From positions 992,001 to 1,056,000 of the forward strand of contig CAWIMS010000006.1 in assembly GCA_963837285.1 (NCBI GenBank): DNA of 64,000 bases. Direction: 5' to 3'. The stretch comes from Planosporangium sp963837285. Lineage in GTDB: Bacteria; Actinomycetota; Actinomycetes; Mycobacteriales; Micromonosporaceae. Positions 50,738 to 58,518 of the stretch are shown here, piece after piece; the stretch's first letter is position 1; each line of letters begins with the position of its first letter. A program made the translations under genes and the position numbers. The notes beneath the pieces are model-generated. The model was given only the letters and a program-made list of their open reading frames with translations, was not told the origin of the DNA and ran no database searches.

Positions 50738-51115
50738 ATGGAACGCAACCAGGTCGCGGCCTGGGTCGCGGCATACGAGAAGGCGTGGCGGACGCCGGGC
50801 ACCGCTGTGCTCGCCGACCTCTTCACGGTCGACGCCACCTACCGCCAGACGCCTTACCTGGAGCCGTTCACCGGCCTGCCGGCGATCGCGCGGATGTGGG
50901 AGCTGGAACGCGACGGTCCGGACGAGGCGTTCTCGATGGCGAGCGACATCGTGGCGGTCGAGGGAGACGTGGCGGTGGTTCGCCTCGAAGTCCGGTATGG
51001 CGAGCCGGTCCGCCAAGAGTACCGGGACCTGTGGGTCCTGACGTTCGCCGACGACGGCCGGTGCCGGTCGTTCGAGGAGTGGCCGTTCTGGCCCGGCAAA
51101 CCCCGCACCGCATAG
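50738..51115 (+). CDS. SnoaL-like/NTF2-fold protein
   Basis: A 125-residue NTF2-fold protein: MERNQVAAWVAAYEKAWRTP, LADLFTVDATYRQTPYLEPF (typical SnoaL block), GLPAIARMWELERDG, VALRLEVRYGEP-type strands and WVLTFADDGRCRSFEEWPFW. These small proteins act as isomerases, hydrolases or binding proteins; nothing around it fixes the substrate. ATG 50738 has GGAGG at 50720-50724, a rather long gap. It converges with GH95 across element A copy 11. Confidence 0.78.
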   Translation: MERNQVAAWVAAYEKAWRTPGTAVLADLFTVDATYRQTPYLEPFTGLPAIARMWELERDGPDEAFSMASDIVAVEGDVAVVRLEVRYGEPVRQEYRDLWVLTFADDGRCRSFEEWPFWPGKPRTA

Positions 51116-51117
51116 TT

Positions 51118-51184
51118 GGCACAATTTCCCGGAAGTTGTGGCCTCAACGCCTGGCTGAGGCCACAACTTCCGGGAAATTGTGCC
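51118..51184. repeat. Family A palindromic element, copy 11 (perfect 29-bp stem)
   Basis: GGCACAATTTCCCGGAAGTT plus GTGGCCTCA is perfectly complementary to the right arm, which ends GGGAAATTGTGCC. The AATTT/AAATT pair replaces AACTT/AAGTT in other copies: a two-sided change. Between convergent SnoaL-like and GH95 genes. Confidence 0.93.
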
Positions 51185-51188
51185 GATC

Positions 51189-53507
51189 TTAGGGGAGGCC
51201 CCAGGGTTGGGCGGTGCCGACGGCCGGCACGTCCCGTGGGCAGAGGCCCGGCCGGCTGTGCCGCCGCGACACCATCGCCGTCTCTCCCCGGCGCAGCCGG
51301 ATCGAGATCCGCCCGGCGCCGACCGCCTTCCAGCTCACCGGCCGGCCGAAGCCGTCGCGCACCTCGATGTCGCCGATGATGCCGTGCTGGAGCACCAGCG
51401 GCTCACCGGCTCCACTGTGGACCCGGATCCAGTCGGTACGGCCCGCGCTGCGGGACGCGTCCAGGATGAAGGCCCCCTGGGTACGCAGGTTGGCGACCGA
51501 CGCGTCCGGCCAGCTCGCCGACACCGACGGGAACACCTTGACCACACCGCCGTGGCTCGCCACCAGCATGTCCAGAATGGACTGCGCGGCGGCGAAGGGG
51601 CTCTCGATGGCGAGGTTCGACCCTTCCCGGTACATCGTGTTGGCCAGCAGTTCGGTGTCCGCGACCACGGTGCGGCCGGTGAACGTCTTCAGGTACGCCA
51701 GGGCGTCCTCGGGGGCGTCCATCAGCGTCGACATCGACGAGGCGGCCGCGTAGCTGTACCCGTGCCAGGCGGTCTGCATACTGGTCCAGTGCGCGAACGT
51801 GCGCCGCATGAGATCCTGGTCGGCTGGCCGCTCCCAGCTCGCCTCCTGCAACGGGTACAGCCACAGCATGTGCGAGAAGTGCCGGTGCGACTCGGCCAGC
51901 GGCACGCCGTCGCCGATCAGCACACCGGCCACCGGATCCTGGTGGTACGGCACGAGCCGGGCCGACACGTCCTGCCACCGGGGAATCCGCGGGTCGTCGA
52001 TGCGCAGCCGCCGGGCCGAGTCCACGAGCGTCGCGCAGGCCCACCGGATCAGCGACAGATCGTACGTGCAGTCGCTCGCGTTCGCGTACTCCGGCGACCG
52101 GGTCTGCGGCAGGTGCAGCCGCCCGTCCGGACCGTCCACAAGGAACTTCAGGTAGTAGTTGAGCGCCTTGGCGAGGATCGGGTAGATGACTGCTCGCAGT
52201 ACCCTGTCGTCCATGGTGTGCCGGTAACTCACCCATGCCGTGTGCAGGCCCCAGATGAGGTTGCCGGTCTGGTCGTTCGCGTTGCCCGGCCCGGGGATTC
52301 CGACGGTCCGCGCGTCGCCGGGGCGCAGCATGCGGTCGCCCGGATGCGACAGCGCGTAGGTTTCGCCGTCCCGGTAGGCGGGCGGCACCGAAAGCGCCAG
52401 GTTGCTTTCGTACGTGCGGAACGTGGTCGACACCGCGTCCAGCTCCAGGTGGTTCGAGCCGTTGATAAACGGGTACGCGACCTGGACGTTGAGGTTCCAC
52501 CACACCGCCGTCCAGCTCGCGCCGTTCTCCGGGAACCACGGGCCCCACTCGGAAAGCACCGGCGCCTCGGCGCGCGTGGCCGACGCCATCTTGTACAGCT
52601 GGATCCAGTAGAACCGTTGCAGCGACTTGTCCGGCACCGAGACCAGGCTGCGGGTGTAGAACCGGTGCCACCAGGCCCGGTGCGCGGCCACCACGGCATC
52701 GGGGTTGCCGCCGAGCGCGGCGCGCACCGTGTGTACGGCGTCGGCGGTCGAGGTGGCATTGGGGAAGCTGTACGCGACGGTGGCCGCGAGCAGCCGGCGG
52801 GTGCCGACGCGCTTCTCCTGCCAGGCGGTGGTGTATCCGCCGCCCGCGATCAGTGGCTGTTCGGCATACGACACGTCGCCGGCGGTACCCGGTGTGGGGT
52901 CTGGATTCGCCACATACTCGGGTGGCTTGCGGATCGTCCGGGTGGTGGCCGACCGCATCGGCTGGAACGCCCACGCCGCCGCCTCTTCACCGCCCCCGGG
53001 CCGCAGCGAAACCAGCAGGACGCCGCGGCTGTTGTGGACGAGTGCGGAGAAGGCGACGCTGCCCTGCGTCGTGGTGATCGTGCCGGCCAGCTCCGCGTTC
53101 CACAGGTCGAGTTGCCAGTCGACGGCGGTGACGGTGCCGGCGAGGGTCAGCGTCAGGTAGCCGATCGGCAGCCGGGACAGCCCGATCGCGGCCTCCCACT
53201 GCACCCGCTGATCCTGTACCTGACTGTGGCTGAGCATGAACCGCAGGGTGTTGCCGGCGACCTGGTACACCTGCGCGCCGAGGAAACCGTTGCCCAGGAA
53301 CGGGCCGGTCTGCCAACTGGTCGGCGGGCGGTGCCAGACCATCCGGGCGTCCCGGACGATGCCCTCCACCACGCGGTCCGGTGCCGCGCTTTCGCCAGCC
53401 GCCCACGCCGCCGGTGAACCGGCCGACCAGAGCCCGCCCAACGCGGCCCCGCCGGCCAGTCCGGACGCTCCTCGTAGCAGTCCCCTCCGGGAGACCGTCA
53501 TGGCCAT
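51189..53507 (-). CDS. Secreted GH95-like alpha-L-fucosidase/galactosidase
   Basis: A 772-residue Tat-exported glycosidase. The signal SRRGLLRGASGLAGGAALGG has the twin-arginine motif. N-terminal beta-sandwich (FLGNGFLGAQVYQVAGNTLR, IGYLTLTLAG) precedes an alpha6/alpha6 barrel: SLQRFYWIQLYKMASATRAE, SWTAVWWNLNVQVAYPFING, HRHFSHMLWLYPL, NLAIESPFAAAQSILDMLVA and VKVFPSVSASWPDASVANLR. Order and length suit GH95. The product would be fucose or galactose from plant or fungal glycans, consistent with the aldo/keto reductase 2.6 kb away. ATG 53507 gives the RR-leader; ATG at 53501 is an alternative. Confidence 0.8.
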   Translation of the reverse strand: MAMTVSRRGLLRGASGLAGGAALGGLWSAGSPAAWAAGESAAPDRVVEGIVRDARMVWHRPPTSWQTGPFLGNGFLGAQVYQVAGNTLRFMLSHSQVQDQRVQWEAAIGLSRLPIGYLTLTLAGTVTAVDWQLDLWNAELAGTITTTQGSVAFSALVHNSRGVLLVSLRPGGGEEAAAWAFQPMRSATTRTIRKPPEYVANPDPTPGTAGDVSYAEQPLIAGGGYTTAWQEKRVGTRRLLAATVAYSFPNATSTADAVHTVRAALGGNPDAVVAAHRAWWHRFYTRSLVSVPDKSLQRFYWIQLYKMASATRAEAPVLSEWGPWFPENGASWTAVWWNLNVQVAYPFINGSNHLELDAVSTTFRTYESNLALSVPPAYRDGETYALSHPGDRMLRPGDARTVGIPGPGNANDQTGNLIWGLHTAWVSYRHTMDDRVLRAVIYPILAKALNYYLKFLVDGPDGRLHLPQTRSPEYANASDCTYDLSLIRWACATLVDSARRLRIDDPRIPRWQDVSARLVPYHQDPVAGVLIGDGVPLAESHRHFSHMLWLYPLQEASWERPADQDLMRRTFAHWTSMQTAWHGYSYAAASSMSTLMDAPEDALAYLKTFTGRTVVADTELLANTMYREGSNLAIESPFAAAQSILDMLVASHGGVVKVFPSVSASWPDASVANLRTQGAFILDASRSAGRTDWIRVHSGAGEPLVLQHGIIGDIEVRDGFGRPVSWKAVGAGRISIRLRRGETAMVSRRHSRPGLCPRDVPAVGTAQPWGLP

Positions 53508-53674
53508 CACGCCCCCATCGACAGACACCAATTCGCGGATCATACGATGTATCGGCCGCTTTTGAGAGGCCAGTGGTAGATTCATCGTGCGCGTTCGAGC
53601 AATTCATCCGATGGTTGCGGCGCTGCCCCTGGCGTGGTGCGCTCTTACGGTCAATCGGCACCCGGGGGGTTGGA

Positions 53675-54250
53675 ATGGATCTCCTTGACGCGTACAGACG
53701 GAGCCTGGCCGAGTTCACCGACCGGGTCCGGCAGGTGCGGCCGGACCAGTGGCGGGGGCCGACCCCGTGCCTGGACTGGGACGTGCGTGCCCTGGTCAAC
53801 CACATCGTCAACGAAGACCGGTGGACGGTTCCGATCATGACGGGGGCGACCATCGCCGAGATCGGCGACCGCTTCGACGGCGACCTGCTCGGCGACGACC
53901 CGGCCGGCAGCACGGCCGACGCGGCGGGCGAGGCGGAGGTCACGGTACGCGAGCCGGGCGCCCTCGACCGCGTCGTGCACCTGTCGTTCGGCGACACCCC
54001 GGCCGAGGAGTACGTGCGCCAGCTCCTCGCCGACCACCTGATCCACGCGTGGGACCTCGCGGCCGCAACCGGGCTGGACCGCCAGCTCGACGCCGACGTG
54101 GTGCGGGAGTGCGCGGCGTGGTTCGCCGAGCGGGAAGACGGGTACCGCGCCGCCGGCGCGATCGGCCCGCGGGTCGAGGTGCCGGCGACCGCGGACGAGC
54201 AGAGCCGCCTGCTCGGCGGTTTCGGCCGCGACCCCGGCTGGACCCCGTAA
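53675..54250 (+). CDS. TIGR03086-family/mycothiol-dependent maleylpyruvate isomerase-like protein
   Basis: A 191-residue DinB/MDMPI-fold protein. Family blocks: LLDAYRRSLAEFTDRVRQVR, WRGPTPCLDWDVRALVNHIV (first metal His), LSFGDTPAEEYVRQLLADHL and IHAWDLAAATG (two more metal His). It ends with VEVPATADEQSRLLGGFGRD, typical of TIGR03086 members. Such proteins bind a divalent metal and often mycothiol. The ATG at 53675 matches the family start; the upstream in-frame reading is non-homologous. Confidence 0.85.
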   Translation: MDLLDAYRRSLAEFTDRVRQVRPDQWRGPTPCLDWDVRALVNHIVNEDRWTVPIMTGATIAEIGDRFDGDLLGDDPAGSTADAAGEAEVTVREPGALDRVVHLSFGDTPAEEYVRQLLADHLIHAWDLAAATGLDRQLDADVVRECAAWFAEREDGYRAAGAIGPRVEVPATADEQSRLLGGFGRDPGWTP

Positions 54251-54290
54251 CGCCCTGCCCTGCTCTGGCCTCGCCGATCGCCCTGCCCTC

Positions 54291-54353
54291 GTCGATCTAG
54301 GACGAATGGCCGGCCGGTGTCCCGGTTTGTCCGGCCATTCGTCCTAGATCGAC
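54291..54353. terminator. Family B hairpin, copy 2
   Basis: GTCGATCTAGGACGAATGGC plus CGG (54291-54313) pairs with 54331-54353, 23 bp perfect, 17-nt loop. The core is the same as at 32.05 kb, but the loop and inner bases differ. Between tandem TIGR03086 and LLM genes. Confidence 0.85.
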
Positions 54354-54389
54354 GGGCCGGGGCGTCGTCGGGTACGATGATCGCACTCA

Positions 54390-54500
54390 GCTGATCGAGC
54401 TCCCTGGAAAGACGTCGCAGTACGGGAGCCACGCGCGCCGATCGGGCGTGACGACGGAGGGGCGGCAACGGTTCCGCACGCCCTTCCGGAGGTTTCTCAG
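54390..54500 (+). promoter_or_regulatory. Possible structured leader upstream of LLM oxidoreductase
   Basis: The 5' leader has GCTCCC/GGGAGC arms around an 18-19-nt interior and a GGGGCGGCAACGG segment before GGAGG. It looks like structured RNA but fits no riboswitch class I can name. Start and end are approximate. Confidence 0.25.
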
Positions 54501-54502
54501 TC

Positions 54503-55465
54503 ATGAATGTAGGTCTTGGCCTACCCATCGGCGACCCCGCCGCGCTGCTCGCCTGGGCCCGGCGCGCCGACGCCGGCCCGTTCCGCACGCTCGGTCTGCT
54601 CGACCGGTTCGTCTACCACAACCCCGAACCGCTGGTCGCCCTCGCGGCGGTCGCCGGTGCCACCTCCCGCATCCGGGTACAGACCGAGGTGCTGCTCGCG
54701 CCGCTGCGCGACGCCGGTCTCCTCGCCAAGCAGAGCGCGACCCTCGACCGCATGTCGGGTGGGCGCTTCACGCTGGGCCTCGGGCTCGGCGGACGCGCCG
54801 ACGACTACGCCGCCGCGGGAGTCGACATGCGCACCCGTGGCCGGCGGCTGGACAGCCAGATGGCCACGATGCGCAGGATCTGGGCCCGAGCCGCGATCGA
54901 CGCGGGTGCCGTGATCGACGCGGGTGCCGTGATCGACCGGGGTGCCGCAATCGACGCCGGTGCCGTGATCGACGCCGGCCACGCGTCAGGCGGTGACGGC
55001 CTCGACCCGATCGGGCCGGCTCCCCATCGCCCCGGCGGCCCGGAGGTCCTGTTCGGCGCGTTCGCCCCGGCCGCCGCCCGGCGGGTGGCGAGTTTCGGGG
55101 ACGGTCTGCTCGCCGCCGCCCCGCCCAGGTACGCCGCGACCCTGTTCCAACTGGTCGAGCGGGACTGGCGGGCGGCCGGCCGCCCCGGCCGCCCCCGGCT
55201 CGTGGCGCAGGTCAACGTCGCGCTCGGCCCGGACGCCACGGTGACGCAGGCGCGTCAGGAAATCGTGGACTACTACGGCTTCCTCGAATCCGGCGGCGAT
55301 TCCGGCGGCGGCCCGAACGATATGGCCGACCGCATGCTCACCACACCCCAGCGGGTACGCGAGGCGGTGGCGACGTTCGCCGACCTCGGTGCCGACGAGG
55401 TGATGCTCTACTGCTGGGCCACCGACGTGGACCAGGTCGACCGGCTGGCCGACGCGATCGGATAA
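54503..55465 (+). CDS. LLM-class flavin-dependent oxidoreductase
   Basis: A 320-residue luciferase-like monooxygenase fold protein: MNVGLGLPIGDPAALLAWAR, LGLLDRFVYHNPEPLVALAA, RIRVQTEVLLAPLRDAGLLA, LDRMSGGRFTLGLGLGGRAD (phosphate-binding) and a C-terminal LLTTPQRVREAVATFADLGA. It uses FMN or F420. Between residues 132 and 160 an 18-bp tandem repeat adds AIDAG, AVIDAG, AVIDRG, AAIDAG, AVIDAG. This keeps the frame and lies in a loop before the variable insertion, so the protein is probably active. GGAGG is 8 bp before the ATG. Confidence 0.84.
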   Translation: MNVGLGLPIGDPAALLAWARRADAGPFRTLGLLDRFVYHNPEPLVALAAVAGATSRIRVQTEVLLAPLRDAGLLAKQSATLDRMSGGRFTLGLGLGGRADDYAAAGVDMRTRGRRLDSQMATMRRIWARAAIDAGAVIDAGAVIDRGAAIDAGAVIDAGHASGGDGLDPIGPAPHRPGGPEVLFGAFAPAAARRVASFGDGLLAAAPPRYAATLFQLVERDWRAAGRPGRPRLVAQVNVALGPDATVTQARQEIVDYYGFLESGGDSGGGPNDMADRMLTTPQRVREAVATFADLGADEVMLYCWATDVDQVDRLADAIG

Positions 55466-55557
55466 CGCCGGCGCGATCGGCTGACAGACCGAGAGGCCGG
55501 CCGGGTGGGGAGGCATCCGGCCGGCCTCTCGATCTTTTCTATCGGTGGTGCTCGCAA

Positions 55558-55956
55558 CTATCGACGGTGCTCGGCGCGGCGCTGGCAGTGCATGCACAGC
55601 GGCGCCTGGGGGATGGCGAACAGCCGCTCGATCGGGATCGGCCGGTCGCACCGGGCGCAGTACCCGTACCGCCCGGTGTCCATCCGGGCGAGGGCCGCCT
55701 GGATGTCGTCGAGCGCGAGGTGCGCGGCCGCCTCTACCGCCGCCGAAACCTCGACCCGGGCGTTGTCGGCGCTGGTGTCGAGCGAGTCGACGTGGCGGCC
55801 GGCAACCTCGAGCTGGGACTGCGTGTACTGGTCGTTGAGCTGGGAGAGCTGTTCGAGCCGGAACCGGCGCTGCTCTTCGAGCATGGCGCGCAGCTCAGGC
55901 AGTTGGGCGACCAGCTCGGCGTGCTGGGTGGTGGTGGGTATGGTCATGCTGGACAT
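55558..55956 (-). CDS. DksA/TraR-type zinc finger protein
   Basis: A 132-residue protein with a long N-terminal coiled coil (LVAQLPELRAMLEEQRRFRL, LSQLNDQYTQSQLEVAGRHV) and a C4 zinc finger (YCARCDRPIPIERLFAIPQA, CMHCQRRAE). DksA/TraR proteins bind RNA polymerase in the secondary channel and adjust transcription during stringent response. Length and finger spacing match the actinobacterial TraR/DksA proteins (the RPIP and ERL blocks). GGAGG is 6 bp before the ATG at 55956. Confidence 0.85.
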   Translation of the reverse strand: MSSMTIPTTTQHAELVAQLPELRAMLEEQRRFRLEQLSQLNDQYTQSQLEVAGRHVDSLDTSADNARVEVSAAVEAAAHLALDDIQAALARMDTGRYGYCARCDRPIPIERLFAIPQAPLCMHCQRRAEHRR

Positions 55957-56047
55957 GGGCCGCCTCCATTGGAGGAGAGTGCGAATGCGCCGATGCGACA
56001 TCCAGGCGCATTCGGAACTGGAACGGGAAAGTCGTTGGGGCGCTGGG

Positions 56048-56431
56048 TCAGCGCCAGCGCGGAGGCGCGGTGTGGTGCTGGGCCCGGGGCGGTGGAGGCG
56101 AACGCCCTCGGCGCGGCAATCGCGCGACGACCGGAGTGGGCTGCCGCTGCCACAGCAGGACGAGCCCGACAAGCGCCAGACCGAAGATGATCCCGCGGGT
56201 GATGGACCCGGCGACGGGGGAGTGGGCTGCCGATTGCAGCGCCGACTTGGTCGCGGTCAGATCGACCTGGGTGGCGGGCATCGTCGCGATGGTCGCCCGC
56301 ATGTGGCGGAACAGCGTGGAATGGACGGCCGGCGGTGTCTTCGGCATGGCCCACAGGGCCGCTGCCGCCGCCACTGTAACGGCGAACATCCCCGCCGCTA
56401 CGAGTCGCTTCCCAGCCATGCCCAACATCAT
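56048..56431 (-). CDS. Small bitopic membrane protein, uncharacterised
   Basis: A 127-residue protein with an N-terminal membrane helix (LVAAGMFAVTVAAAAALWAM), a central polar loop (VHSTLFRHMRATIATMPATQ, VDLTATKSALQSAAHSPVAG), a second helix (GIIFGLALVGLVLLW) and a Pro/Arg-rich tail. ATG at 56431 is chosen, but 56419 is equally possible. It lies between DksA-like and slipin genes on the same strand. Codon bias is fair; family unknown. Confidence 0.5.
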   Translation of the reverse strand: MMLGMAGKRLVAAGMFAVTVAAAAALWAMPKTPPAVHSTLFRHMRATIATMPATQVDLTATKSALQSAAHSPVAGSITRGIIFGLALVGLVLLWQRQPTPVVARLPRRGRSPPPPRAQHHTAPPRWR

Positions 56432-56461
56432 GGTGTACCTGGCTGAGAGCTTCCTGTGACC

Positions 56462-57445
56462 CTAGCTGGGAACTTGCTGTACATTGTCGGGCCCGGGCTC
56501 GACGCGATCATGCGACCGGGTGGGCCCGATCGCGGGCGGCTCGGCGGAACCGGTCGCCGGCTCAGGCGCGCTGCCGCCCGCCGAGCCGCCCGCCGAGCCG
56601 CCCGCCGAGCCGCCCGCCGAGCCGCCCGCCGAGCCGCCCGCCGAGCCGCCCGCCGAGCCGCCCGCCGAGCCGCCCGCCGAGCCGGCCGGCTGCCCGGACG
56701 CCCTCTCCAGGAACCGCAGCAGTTCGACCGGGAACGGCAGTACCAGCGTGGAGTTCTTCTCGGCCGCGACCTCGACCACCGTTTCCAGCAGCCGAAGCTG
56801 CAACGCGGTCGGCGTGTCGGCCATCGTCGCCGCCGCCTGGGCCAGCATGTGCGACGCCTGAAGCTCGCCCTCGGCCGAGATCACCCGGGCGCGCCGCTCG
56901 CGCTCCGCCTCGGCCTGCCGGGACATCGAGCGCTTCATCGACTCCGGCAGCGACACGTCCTTGATCTCCACCCGGTCGATGTGGATGCCCCAGTCCAGCG
57001 CCGGGCTGTCGATCAGCACCTCCAGGCCCTGGTTGAGCCGTTCCCGGTTGGCCAGCAGGTCGTCCAGGTCGCTCTTTCCGATCACCGATCGCAGCGAGGT
57101 CTGCGCCACCTGGAGCACCGCGAACAGGTAATCCTGGACGTTGACGATGGCGCGGACCGGGTCGGCGACATTGAAGTACACCACCGCGTCGACCTTGACC
57201 GTCACGTTGTCGCGGGTGATGCCCTCCTGCGCGGGGATCGGCATCGTGACGATCTGCATGTTGACCTTCCGGAGCCGGTCGACGCCGGGCACGATCAGCA
57301 CGAGTCCGGGGCCGCGGATGCTCTCCCGGACCCGCCCGAAGCGGAAGATCAGACCGCGTTCGAACTGCTTGATGATCCGCGCGCTGGTCGCGAGCCCGGC
57401 CACGCCCACACCGAGAAGGATGAGCAGCGCATCGACGATCGCCAT
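56462..57445 (-). CDS. Slipin/SPFH (band 7) membrane protein with GGSA-repeat tail
   Basis: A 327-residue stomatin-like protein: an N-terminal membrane hairpin (DALLILLGVGVAGLATS), then the SPFH domain (IKQFERGLIFRFGRVRESIR, GPGLVLIVPGVDRLRKVNMQ, TRDNVTVKVDAVVYFNVADP) and a coiled coil (SRQAEAERERRARVISAEGE). It organises membrane microdomains. After residue 255 the tail is nine or so GGSA repeats from a 12-bp repeat (about 56575-56690), giving a flexible linker. No NfeD partner is adjacent, which is unusual for slipins. Confidence 0.85.
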   Translation of the reverse strand: MAIVDALLILLGVGVAGLATSARIIKQFERGLIFRFGRVRESIRGPGLVLIVPGVDRLRKVNMQIVTMPIPAQEGITRDNVTVKVDAVVYFNVADPVRAIVNVQDYLFAVLQVAQTSLRSVIGKSDLDDLLANRERLNQGLEVLIDSPALDWGIHIDRVEIKDVSLPESMKRSMSRQAEAERERRARVISAEGELQASHMLAQAAATMADTPTALQLRLLETVVEVAAEKNSTLVLPFPVELLRFLERASGQPAGSAGGSAGGSAGGSAGGSAGGSAGGSAGGSAGGSAGGSAPEPATGSAEPPAIGPTRSHDRVEPGPDNVQQVPS

Positions 57446-57508
57446 GACAAGCTCCCGCCTTCCGTAGCGGTAGCCACCTATGGCGGATCGTACGCGCCGG
57501 AGCGACCG

Positions 57509-58087
57509 TTACGGCGAGTCGGCACGTACGAGTGGGGTGTCGACGAGGTGTTCGGCGAGGAACCACGCCTGCATCTCGCCGGTCCGGATCACGTCTGACA
57601 CGAGCAGGTCGTTGGTACCGTCGTCGCCGCGTTCCTGGGCCAGCGCGGCGAACTCGTGCGCCTCGCCCAGGATGATCTCGTGCGCCTCGAGCAGGCGGGA
57701 CAGCATCGCCGGTACCTCCTCGACACCGTCGGGCGCCCGCGGGATCCGGGTGATCTCGGCGACGTGGCGGGGATCGCCGACCGCGATACCGCCCAGCGTC
57801 TGGATGCGTTCGGCCACGCTGTCGATGATCTCCAGTTGCTCCCCGGCGTGCTTGTCGAGCAGCAGGTGGAGCTGGTAGAACGTGGCCCCGCGCATCAGCC
57901 AGTGGTGCTTCTTGTCCAGGGCGTAGAGGTTCTGGGTGTCGGCCAGGACCTGGTTGAGCAGGTCGCAGGAGAACCGGCGGGTCTCGGCGCTCAGGGCGAC
58001 CGGGAACGTCCGGACCGTGCCGAACGACTGGATCTCGACGCTGCGCTGGTGCAGCCAGGGCTGGCTGCGGATCTCGGTGGAGGTCAT
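57509..58087 (-). CDS. Dps-family ferritin-like DNA-protection protein
   Basis: A 192-residue four-helix Dps protein forming an iron-storage dodecamer. Ferroxidase ligands appear in KKHHWLMRG (His) and LLDKHAGEQLEIIDSVAERI (Asp/Glu). Helices: LNQVLADTQNLYALDKKHH, MLSRLLEAHEIILGEAHEFA. The N-terminal basic tail could bind DNA. It protects against oxidative stress in stationary phase. ATG 58087 fits the family start. Confidence 0.9.
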   Translation of the reverse strand: MTSTEIRSQPWLHQRSVEIQSFGTVRTFPVALSAETRRFSCDLLNQVLADTQNLYALDKKHHWLMRGATFYQLHLLLDKHAGEQLEIIDSVAERIQTLGGIAVGDPRHVAEITRIPRAPDGVEEVPAMLSRLLEAHEIILGEAHEFAALAQERGDDGTNDLLVSDVIRTGEMQAWFLAEHLVDTPLVRADSP

Positions 58088-58147
58088 GGCGGCCGGCCTA
58101 CCCACCGGGACCCGTTTCTACCGTGCGCTCCCGGGTAGCGCGCGGTC

Positions 58148-58498
58148 GTGGCGGTCAGGCTGAACACACGGGCGTACCAGCGGGCCCAGCAGTTGATCGA
58201 GGACGGCCGGTTCCTGCTCGACGACCGTCGCGACTGGCGCGAGCATCAGCCGACCGAGTACCTGGAGAACACGTTCATCCGCCGGCACGGGCTCGACGAG
58301 TACCGGCTGTGGCATCTCGGCGTCGACGAGGACGAGTCCGAGGAGCGGAAGTCCCGGTACCGGTATCCCTACGGGGACTTCGACCGGCTGCACCGGTGCG
58401 GGGTCCTGGTCGCCGAGTCGCGGGCCGGCGAGTACCGGTACCACGACATCGAGACGGCCGCGGCCGACCTGCGCCGTCTGCTCGAGGAGGCGTCGTAG
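58148..58498 (+). CDS. Conserved small protein of unknown function
   Basis: A 116-residue protein with strongly conserved-looking blocks: NTRAYQRAQQLIEDGRFLLD, EYLENTFIRRHGLDEYRLWH, RYRYPYGDFDRLHRCGVLVA and EYRYHDIETAAADLRR. I recognise this as a widespread but uncharacterised actinobacterial/proteobacterial family. No signal or membrane segment. GTG start is 60 bp from the divergent dps. Confidence 0.7.
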   Translation: MAVRLNTRAYQRAQQLIEDGRFLLDDRRDWREHQPTEYLENTFIRRHGLDEYRLWHLGVDEDESEERKSRYRYPYGDFDRLHRCGVLVAESRAGEYRYHDIETAAADLRRLLEEAS

Positions 58499-58518
58499 CA
58501 GCCGGCTAGCATCCGGGG

